Both the position numbers and the translations under genes were made by a program. From assembly GCA_020860865.1 (NCBI GenBank), contig JAJBTL010000344.1:1-19833 (forward strand): 19,833 nt of DNA, written 5' to 3'. Below are positions 13,976 to 19,833 of this stretch, piece after piece (the first letter of the stretch is position 1; the number at the start of each line of letters is the position of its first letter). The notes below the pieces were generated by a model. That model was not told where the DNA came from and ran no database searches. It worked only from the letters and a program-made list of their open reading frames with translations. Source of the stretch: Planctomycetota bacterium (lineage in GTDB: Bacteria; Planctomycetota; SZUA-567).

Positions 13976-14944
13976 ATGCGTAGAATTCTTGGTTTGGCGG
14001 TCCTGTGCCTCGTCGCCGTTTCCCTGTGCCATGCCGGCGAACGGCAGATCAAGCGGGTCGGCGTCACCGTCGGCAGTCTCGGCAATCCCGGTTTCGTCGT
14101 CATGGGCGAAGGCGTCCAGGAGTCCGCCACCGCCCATTATCCCGGCTGCGAAGTCGTTGTCGTCTCCGGCGACTACGACCTGTCCAAACAGTCCCAGCAA
14201 ATAGACGACTTTATCGCCGCCGGCATGGACGTCATCGTCCTGAACGCCGTCGACGTCGAAGGCATGGCGCCGGCGGTCCGTCGCGCCAAGCAGGCCGGCA
14301 TCATCGTCGTCGCCATGGACGTCGGCGCCGAAGGCGGGGTCGACGCCACCGTGACGTCCGACAACATCACCGCCGGCCGCCTCCCGGCCCAGTACATCGT
14401 CGACAAACTCGGAGGCAAGGGGAATGTCGTCATCCTGAACGGCCCGCCCGCCACCGCCATCATGGACCGCGTCATCGGCGCCAAGGAAGTGTTCGCGAAA
14501 TACCCGGACATCAAGATAGTCTCCGACAACCAGAACGGCCTGGCCGGCCGGGACGAAAGCTACCGCATCATGGGCGACCTCCTCACCGCCCACCCGGAAA
14601 TCAACGCCGTCTTCGGCATCAACGACCCGACCAGTCTTGGCTGCGAACTGGCCATCAAGCAGGCCGGCCGGAGCGACATCATCATCACCTCAGTCGACGG
14701 CCACCCGGACGGCATCGACGCGGTGAAGCAGCCGAACTCGTTCTACCTCGCCACCGCCGCCCAGCAGATCCGGAACCTCGGTTTCATGTCGATGGAAGTC
14801 GCCGCCGGCCTGGCGCAAGGCAAGACCCTCCGCGATGAAACCGTCCTCATCCCGGTCAAGCTCCTCACCAAGGAAAACGTCGATGAATGGCCCGTCTGGG
14901 GCCCGGTCGGCGAAGAAGCCACCGGCAAGAATTTCTGGAAGTAA
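13976..14944 (+). CDS. Periplasmic sugar-binding protein, RbsB-like
   Basis: This is the solute-binding component of the second importer. The 322 residues begin with a signal peptide (MRRILGLAVLCLVAVSLCHA, cleavage after about residue 20). The mature type I periplasmic binding fold (Peripla_BP_4) starts RVGVTVGSLGNPGF, where the Asn is a typical ligand contact. It continues with QQIDDFIAAGMDVIVLNAVD, ATVTSDNITAGR, GNVVILNGPPATAIMDR, NAVFGINDPTSLG and ITSVDGHPDG, all equivalent to ribose-binding protein motifs. The class binds ribose, other pentoses or polyols; the kinase further down hints at a pentulose or its precursor. ATG at 13976 follows TTGGAGGACAAGC and gives a clean signal, so the in-frame ATG at 13874 is rejected. 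Two strong hairpins separate it from the ATPase gene. Confidence 0.9.
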   Translation: MRRILGLAVLCLVAVSLCHAGERQIKRVGVTVGSLGNPGFVVMGEGVQESATAHYPGCEVVVVSGDYDLSKQSQQIDDFIAAGMDVIVLNAVDVEGMAPAVRRAKQAGIIVVAMDVGAEGGVDATVTSDNITAGRLPAQYIVDKLGGKGNVVILNGPPATAIMDRVIGAKEVFAKYPDIKIVSDNQNGLAGRDESYRIMGDLLTAHPEINAVFGINDPTSLGCELAIKQAGRSDIIITSVDGHPDGIDAVKQPNSFYLATAAQQIRNLGFMSMEVAAGLAQGKTLRDETVLIPVKLLTKENVDEWPVWGPVGEEATGKNFWK

Positions 14945-14991
14945 CATGGCAACAATGTGAATTGGAGCAGTGTGAACAGCGGGCTTTTCCT

Positions 14992-15091
14992 TTCCCCGGT
15001 TGGACCATCCCGGTCCGGTCGGGGAAGGGGAGTCCTAAAGGATAAAATCGCGTCGTCACCGGGTGCGTTGACGCTGTCGGTCAAACCCGGT
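14992..15091 (+). other. Two stable intercistronic hairpins before the second ATPase gene
   Basis: The first hairpin (14992-15026) pairs TTCCCCG with CGGGGAA and, after a small internal loop, GGACC with GGTCC. The second (15058-15091) pairs ACCGGGT with ACCCGGT and TTGAC with GTCAA. Neither has a T run. They sit in the 170-base gap after the binding-protein gene, where such structures commonly protect the upstream mRNA from 3' decay and so raise binding-protein output over the transporter. The second hairpin ends about 15 bases before the ribosome binding site. Confidence 0.6.
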
Positions 15092-15114
15092 TCGGAAATA
15101 GGAGGGCGGTTCTT

Positions 15115-16647
15115 ATGGATTTTCTCCTGGCGGAACGGGTCAGTAAGCACTTCGCCGGCGTCAAGGCGCTGACCGATGTCACGGTCGGATTCAGGAAGGG
15201 CGAGGTCCACGCCCTCCTTGGCGAGAACGGCGCCGGCAAGTCGACCCTGATGAAAATCTTCGCCGGCGTCCAGCCGCCGACCAGCGGCAAACTCTACCTG
15301 GACGGCCGCGAGGTCCAGTTCGGCGGCACCGCCGACGCCATCCGTCAGGGTATCTGCCTCATCTATCAGGAACTGTCCATCGCCCCCCACATGACGGTGG
15401 CGGAAAACATCTTCATGGGCCAGAACATCGGCTCCTACGGCCTGGTCAACCGCCGCCTCATGAACGAGCGAGCCCAGGCCATCCTTGACGAACTCGGCGC
15501 GCCGTTCAGCCCGAAAACGCTCGCGGGCGATCTCAGCCTCGCCGAACAGCAGCAAATAGAAATCGCCCGCGCCCTCAGCCGCCACAGCCGCGTCCTCATC
15601 ATGGACGAACCGACGGCGTCACTTTCCGACAAGGAAATCCAGCAACTGTTCCTCGTCGTCCAGCGGCTGAAGCGCCAGGGCATCCTTATCATCTTCATCA
15701 GCCACCGCCTCGACGAGGTGCTGCAAATCGCCGACCGCGCCTCCGTCCTCCGGGACGGCGCCTACATCGGCACCCTCGAGGAAGGCGAGATTGACCAGAA
15801 CCGCATCGTCTCCATGATGGTCGGCCGTGATCTCGGCGACTATTTCATGCACGAATCCAGCGGCGATGTCCAGCCCGGCTACTTCGCGGTGAACAATCTC
15901 GGGGACGGTCATTTCGTCCGGGACGTCTCCTTCTCGGTTGGTCGCGGCGAAATCCTCGGCATCGCCGGCCTCGTCGGCGCCGGCCGTTCGGAAATGGCCC
16001 GGCTCATCTTCGGCGTCGACCGCCGCCGCCAGGGGACAATTACCCTCGCCGGCAACGACATTACAATCAACAACCCGAGGGACGCCATCCGGAACCGTAT
16101 CGGCTTTGTTCCGGAGGACCGGAAAGGGCAGGGCCTGTTTCTCGAGATGGCCTCGGCCGACAACATCGCCATGAATGTCCTGCCGGAAATCAGTTCCCTC
16201 GGCTACCTGTCCGGGAAAAGCACGTCGAACTATTCCCAACGATTCATCCAGTCCATGTCCATCCGCGTCGCCACGCCACGGACAAACGCCTCGTCTCTGT
16301 CCGGCGGCAATCAGCAAAAGCTTCTTTTGGCCCGGTGGATTTCCATCCGGCCGAACGTCCTCATTCTCGACGAGCCGACGCGCGGCGTCGACGTCGGGTC
16401 GAAGAGTGAAATCTACCAACTCATCGGCCACCTGTCGAAGGACGGTGTGGCGGTCATCTTCATCTCGAGCGAGCTGCCGGAAGTCATCGGCATGGCGCAG
16501 CGCATTCTCGTCATGAGAAATGGCGGCATCGTCACGGAAATCCGCGATAAAGCCGATATGACGGAGGAACGCATCCTCTCCTATGCCTCCGGCGTCACCA
16601 AGGCGGATTATCAACCCGAACTCACCATGCAGACGGCAACGACGTAA
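15115..16647 (+). CDS. Sugar ABC importer ATPase, RbsA-like
   Basis: This energises the second importer. The 510 residues contain two ABC domains. In domain 1, GENGAGKST is at 36-44, the Q-loop is Gln85, the signature is degenerate (SLAEQQQIEIA, 141-151), Walker B is VLIMDEPTASL and the switch is ISHR. In domain 2, the Walker A region is degenerate (GLVGAGRSE), followed by PEDRK, LSGGNQQK (395-402) and LILDEPTRGVDVG. Length and asymmetry match RbsA/MglA. The start has AGGAGG upstream. It differs clearly from the first ATPase at 4604: the insert YPYGIYEG is absent and many loops differ, so the two importers are separate lineages rather than a recent duplication. The final 15 residues after the domain are a non-conserved tail. 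Confidence 0.92.
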   Translation: MDFLLAERVSKHFAGVKALTDVTVGFRKGEVHALLGENGAGKSTLMKIFAGVQPPTSGKLYLDGREVQFGGTADAIRQGICLIYQELSIAPHMTVAENIFMGQNIGSYGLVNRRLMNERAQAILDELGAPFSPKTLAGDLSLAEQQQIEIARALSRHSRVLIMDEPTASLSDKEIQQLFLVVQRLKRQGILIIFISHRLDEVLQIADRASVLRDGAYIGTLEEGEIDQNRIVSMMVGRDLGDYFMHESSGDVQPGYFAVNNLGDGHFVRDVSFSVGRGEILGIAGLVGAGRSEMARLIFGVDRRRQGTITLAGNDITINNPRDAIRNRIGFVPEDRKGQGLFLEMASADNIAMNVLPEISSLGYLSGKSTSNYSQRFIQSMSIRVATPRTNASSLSGGNQQKLLLARWISIRPNVLILDEPTRGVDVGSKSEIYQLIGHLSKDGVAVIFISSELPEVIGMAQRILVMRNGGIVTEIRDKADMTEERILSYASGVTKADYQPELTMQTATT

Positions 16648-16737
16648 CCGGGATTCGTCCATCGCCGAATCTGTGTAAAATAATCGACCGTAAAAAAATC
16701 ACCGCCGGGACAGGCGTTTCCCCAGAAGGATGGCATC

Positions 16738-17688
16738 ATGACACAGTTGAAAAGAATATTCCTCAGCCGCACCCTTGGCATTCTCCCCGTGCTCCTCCTC
16801 CTCTTTGTCGTACTGTCGCTTGTCGAATCGCGGATATATAGTTCGAACAACATCATCACCATTTTCCGCAATGCCAGCATGAACATGGTGATGGCCGCCG
16901 GCATGACCATGGTCATCATCACCGGCGGTATCGACCTCTCCGTCGGATCGATTCTCGCTGTCGCCGCCGTGGTCGGCCTGTCCGTCTCCCGTGGCGAATA
17001 TGCGTATATGTCCATGCCGGTGGCGCTCCTCATCGGTATCGCCGCCGGTTTCGCGAACGGCGTCCTCGTCGCCGTCATCGGCCTGCCGCCGTTCATCGCC
17101 ACCCTCGGCACCATGACGTCGCTACGCGGCGCCGCCTACCTCCTGGCCAACAACGGCCAAACCATCGTCAATGCGAAGCTGTCCTACAGTTGGCTCGGGA
17201 ACGACAGTTTCCTCGGTATCCCGTACCTCATTATCGTCGCCCTCGCCATCATCCTCGCCGCCCATTTTCTCCTTAAACGGACGACCTTCGGCCTCCGAGT
17301 CTTCGCCGTCGGCGGCAACATGCAGGCGGCCAAACTGACCGGCATCAAGGTCCGCTCCACCCTCATCGCCGTCTACACGATCTGCGGCCTTCTCTGCGGC
17401 GTTGTCGCCATCATGCTCTCGAGCCGTCTCCAGAGCGCCAACGGCATGATGGGCCAGACCTACGAAATGGACGCCATCGCCGCCGCCGTCCTCGGCGGAA
17501 CCAGCATGTCCGGCGGTCTCGGATCGGTTGTCGGCACCATGTTCGGCGCCCTCATGATTGCCGTTCTCAACAACGCCCTCACCATCATGGGCATCTCGTC
17601 GTTCTGGCAAATGGTCGCGAAAGGCCTCGTCATCGTCATCGCCGTCACCCTGGACGTTGTCCGAAACCGCATGCAATCGAGTAAATAA
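16738..17688 (+). CDS. Sugar ABC importer permease, RbsC-like
   Basis: This is the membrane subunit of the second importer. The 316 residues match the ordinary length of RbsC-type permeases. The first membrane segment is about 12-30. The family motif MVIITGGIDLSVGSILAVAA is at about 58-77, PPFIATLGTMTSLRGAAYL follows, the ATPase-contact loop is FGLRVFAVGGNMQAAKLTGI, and the C-terminal part holds YEMDAIAAAVLGGTSMSGGLGS. No extension is present, in contrast to the permease at 6317. AAGGA lies nine bases before the ATG. It sits 90 bases after the ATPase gene and 69 bases before the kinase gene, in the same direction, so one operon with the binding protein is likely. Confidence 0.92.
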   Translation: MTQLKRIFLSRTLGILPVLLLLFVVLSLVESRIYSSNNIITIFRNASMNMVMAAGMTMVIITGGIDLSVGSILAVAAVVGLSVSRGEYAYMSMPVALLIGIAAGFANGVLVAVIGLPPFIATLGTMTSLRGAAYLLANNGQTIVNAKLSYSWLGNDSFLGIPYLIIVALAIILAAHFLLKRTTFGLRVFAVGGNMQAAKLTGIKVRSTLIAVYTICGLLCGVVAIMLSSRLQSANGMMGQTYEMDAIAAAVLGGTSMSGGLGSVVGTMFGALMIAVLNNALTIMGISSFWQMVAKGLVIVIAVTLDVVRNRMQSSK

Positions 17689-17756
17689 GGACATTGCACA
17701 GTATCTACCATAAACCGTCCCGGCGCGGACAAACGCATTGCCAAAGGAAAACCGCC

Positions 17757-19247
17757 ATGTTCATGGGCATCGACTGTGGTACGCAAGGCACCAAGGCCCT
17801 CATCTTCGATTCGACCACCGGCACGGTATTGGCCATCGGCCACGCCCCGCACGACATTATCGCCAATGACAACGGCCGCCGCGAGCAGCACCCGTCCTGG
17901 TGGATTGAAGCGATGGTGAAGGCGGTCCGGAGCGCTGTCGAAAAGAGCGGTTGCCGTCCGGAAGACATCAAGGCCATCGGCTGTTCCGGCCAGCAGCACG
18001 GCCTTGTCATGCTGGACCGGGACGGCGCTGTCCTCCGTGAGGCGAAGCTCTGGAACGACATGGAGACCGCCCCGGAAAACGACGAAATCCACCGGGAAGT
18101 CGGCGGCGTCGAAGCGATGGCCAAGCGCCTCGGCACCTCGGTCCCGGTCGGCTACACCGCCTCGAAAATCCGCTGGATGCTGAAGCATGAACCGGACCTC
18201 TACCGGAAGACCCGCCACGTCCTTCTTCCCCACGACTACCTGAATTTCTGGCTCACCGGCCGGGCGGTGATGGAACCCGGCGAAGCAAGCGGTACCGGGT
18301 ATTTCCAGGTGGTGGAGAAGCGCTGGGACAGGGAAATGGCCGACCTCATCGACCCGACCGGCACCCTCGCCGCCGCCCTCCCGGATCTCATCACTTCCTC
18401 GGACTGTGTCGGCCCGCTCCGTCCGGAAGCGGCCGCCCGACTCGGCCTGACGACAAACACCCTCGTCTGCGGCGGCAGCGGCGACAATGTCATGGGCGCC
18501 TTCGGCACCGGCGGCGTCGAAGCCGGGGCGGCAACCCTCGGCATCGGCACCTCCGGCGTCCTCAATATCTTTTCGGAACACCCGATCAGCGACTTCGACC
18601 CGGTCATGCAGGTCTTTGCCGGCGCCGCCGGCGGCTGGCTCGTCACCACCTGCACGGTGAACGCCACCTCGGCGACGACGTCTATCCAGAAGCTGTTCGG
18701 CATGAATCTGGACGCTTTCAGCCAGGCCATCGGCGCCGCCTCGCCGGGAGCCGGCGGCCTCCTTCTCCACCCGTTCTTCAGCGGCGAACGGATGCCGCCA
18801 TTGCCGAACGCCACCGGCACCCTGAGCGGCATGACCACTGGCAACCTGACCCGGGACAACCTCATCCGCGCCGCCGCCGAAGCGGTCGTCCTCGGCCTCC
18901 GGTGGGGCTACGAACGGCAGATGCGCACCCTGCCAAAGCCGAACCTCCTCCGCCTCACCGGCGGCGGCACCGCCAATCCGGACTGGCGGCAAATAGTCGC
19001 CGACGTCTTCGACTGCGAAGCGGTCTGCCTCGTCCACGACGAAGGTGGCGCCTTTGGCGGCGCCCTTATCGCCATGCTCATGTATGAAAATCGCCACGGT
19101 CGCCCGACCACCGCCGCCGAACTGAGTCGCCGCTACATCCTCTTCGACGACCGGAAGCGCGCCCGGCCCATTCCGGAACGGGTGACGCTCTACGCCGACC
19201 TGTACGAAAAATACGACTCCCTCAGGAAGAAGCTCTACGGCATATAA
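17757..19247 (+). CDS. xylB: FGGY carbohydrate kinase, xylulokinase-like
   Basis: The enzyme should phosphorylate a ketose, most likely D-xylulose to xylulose 5-phosphate with ATP, in the cytoplasm. The 496 residues show both FGGY lobes: MGIDCGTQGTKALIFD (3-18) is the first phosphate loop, GCSGQQHGLVML (75-86) and LWND (98-101) line the sugar site, and CGGSGDNVMGAFGTG (238-252) contains the likely catalytic base Asp243. LGIGTSGVL (261-269) is the ATP-binding glycine loop, and LTGGGTANPDWRQIVADVF is the second adenosine motif. Where E. coli XylB has GQMHG this protein has GQQHG, so other pentuloses are possible. The frame opens at 17694 only with TTG; ATG at 17757 with AAGGAA before it gives the proper N-terminus. 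A starting Met two codons on is also possible. It follows the second permease. Confidence 0.88.
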   Translation: MFMGIDCGTQGTKALIFDSTTGTVLAIGHAPHDIIANDNGRREQHPSWWIEAMVKAVRSAVEKSGCRPEDIKAIGCSGQQHGLVMLDRDGAVLREAKLWNDMETAPENDEIHREVGGVEAMAKRLGTSVPVGYTASKIRWMLKHEPDLYRKTRHVLLPHDYLNFWLTGRAVMEPGEASGTGYFQVVEKRWDREMADLIDPTGTLAAALPDLITSSDCVGPLRPEAAARLGLTTNTLVCGGSGDNVMGAFGTGGVEAGAATLGIGTSGVLNIFSEHPISDFDPVMQVFAGAAGGWLVTTCTVNATSATTSIQKLFGMNLDAFSQAIGAASPGAGGLLLHPFFSGERMPPLPNATGTLSGMTTGNLTRDNLIRAAAEAVVLGLRWGYERQMRTLPKPNLLRLTGGGTANPDWRQIVADVFDCEAVCLVHDEGGAFGGALIAMLMYENRHGRPTTAAELSRRYILFDDRKRARPIPERVTLYADLYEKYDSLRKKLYGI

Positions 19248-19352
19248 ATCGAGCGGCCACCATTCTGAAAAAGACGAAAACCCTCCAGCGACCCGCCCGC
19301 CGCTGTGCGGCGAATCGCGTCGCTCCACCTTGCCCTCATGAAGGAATACCGC

Positions 19353-19833
19353 AATGCCCAGTGAAGAATCCCGTCCCGTCCTCCCCATAACCAATGTGGC
19401 GCAGGTCGCCATCCTCGTCCCCGACCTCGACGCGGCAATGAAGAATTTCTGGGAACGGTTCGCCGTCGGACCCTGGTCCGTCTACACCTACGACAACACG
19501 TTTGTCCCGACGCAAAACCGCCATGGCAAACCGACGCGCTACGCCAGTCGCATCGGCCTCGCCAACATCGGCGACCTCCGCATCGAACTTATCCAACCCC
19601 TCGAAGGCGACACCGTCTACAGCGAGTTCATCGAGAAACACGGCTACGGCGTCCAACACCTCGGCGTCCTCACAAAATCCATGAAGGACTCCGTCGCCGC
19701 CGCCCAACAGGCCGGTTTTTCCATAACGATGGACGGTTCCGGCTTCGGTCTCGACGGCGACGGCGCCTACGCCTACCTCGATACCGAAGATCTGGTCAAT
19801 ATCACCTTCGAATTTATCGAACGCCCGAAAGGC
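19353..19833 (+). CDS. VOC-fold (glyoxalase-like) protein, partial at window end
   Basis: The frame is open for 160 codons to the window edge. The fold is two glyoxalase-type modules: VAQVAILVPDLDAAMKNFWE (15-34) opens the first, with GDLRIELIQP (73-82), and GVQHLGVLTKSMKDSVAAAQ (99-118) opens the second, with ITFEFIE near the edge. The four usual metal-ligand positions are occupied by Gln17, Glu78, His102 and Glu153; the first is most often His. The wording recalls methylmalonyl-CoA epimerase-like and glyoxalase_4 proteins, but in this place, 105 bases after the kinase, an isomerase or epimerase acting on a sugar derivative is equally possible. The start follows AAGGAA at a suitable distance. 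It is probably cotranscribed with the kinase. Confidence 0.8.

Noticed and set aside
4604..16647. The two ATPase genes as a recent tandem duplication
   Set aside because: They differ in length, loops and signature sequences (LGVGVQQ against SLAEQQQ), and their permeases and binding proteins belong to different subfamilies.
17460..19412. A 650-codon minus-strand open frame opposite permease and kinase genes
   Set aside because: It spans parts of two clearly real plus-strand genes and an intergenic gap, and its composition is that of an antisense shadow.
1..19833. CRISPR array, defence system or complete prophage
   Set aside because: No regularly spaced repeats, cas-like genes, integrase or virion genes are visible; the only mobile-element hints are the inverted repeats noted.

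Overview
The window is a GC-rich bacterial chromosome segment from a Gram-negative-type organism: several products carry Sec signal peptides, and two importers use periplasmic binding proteins. I cannot fix the taxon from sequence alone. The AroL-type shikimate kinase and the XRE regulator are compatible with gut anaerobes of the PVC group (Lentisphaerota-like) or Desulfovibrionales, but this is only an impression. About 1-3.1 kb and the spacers at 1.7-2.2 and 10.8-11.2 kb are visibly AT-richer than the rest, and could be accessory or acquired DNA.

Layout. 1-0.5 kb: an unrecognised small ORF with a terminator. 0.5-3.1 kb: an exported alpha/beta hydrolase (minus) diverging from a small MerR-tail-like protein overlapping an exported flavodoxin (plus). 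The ~500 bp between them holds two mirror-image promoters whose -35 boxes lie in the arms of a 34-bp inverted repeat, with a decayed-looking reading frame between the arms. 3.4-4.2 kb: a tRNA-Lys/tRNA-Glu unit with its own promoter and terminator, next to a shikimate kinase (minus).

4.6-9.2 kb: a three-gene sugar ABC importer resembling XylGHF, in the order ATPase, permease, binding protein, and ended by a strong terminator. The permease has about 180 extra N-terminal residues with four added membrane segments. 9.5-10.8 kb: an exported trypsin-like protease and a convergent XRE regulator sharing a bidirectional terminator. 11.2-12.5 kb (minus): an NAD(P)H-dependent FMN reductase-like protein and a 6-phospho-3-hexuloisomerase (HxlB family). 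These diverge from a DeoR-family regulator whose frame is broken by one extra G in a five-G run.

14.0-19.2 kb: a second, RbsBAC-like importer (binding protein, ATPase, permease) followed by a xylulokinase-like FGGY kinase, and then the start of a VOC-fold protein cut by the window edge.

Taken together, 4.6-19.8 kb reads as a sugar uptake and catabolism locus with two high-affinity importers, a carbohydrate kinase, a hexulose-phosphate isomerase and a DeoR-type sugar-phosphate-responsive repressor. The substrates are not settled by the sequence. Xylose or a related pentose is the best guess for the first importer; a pentose, pentulose or polyol is the guess for the second.
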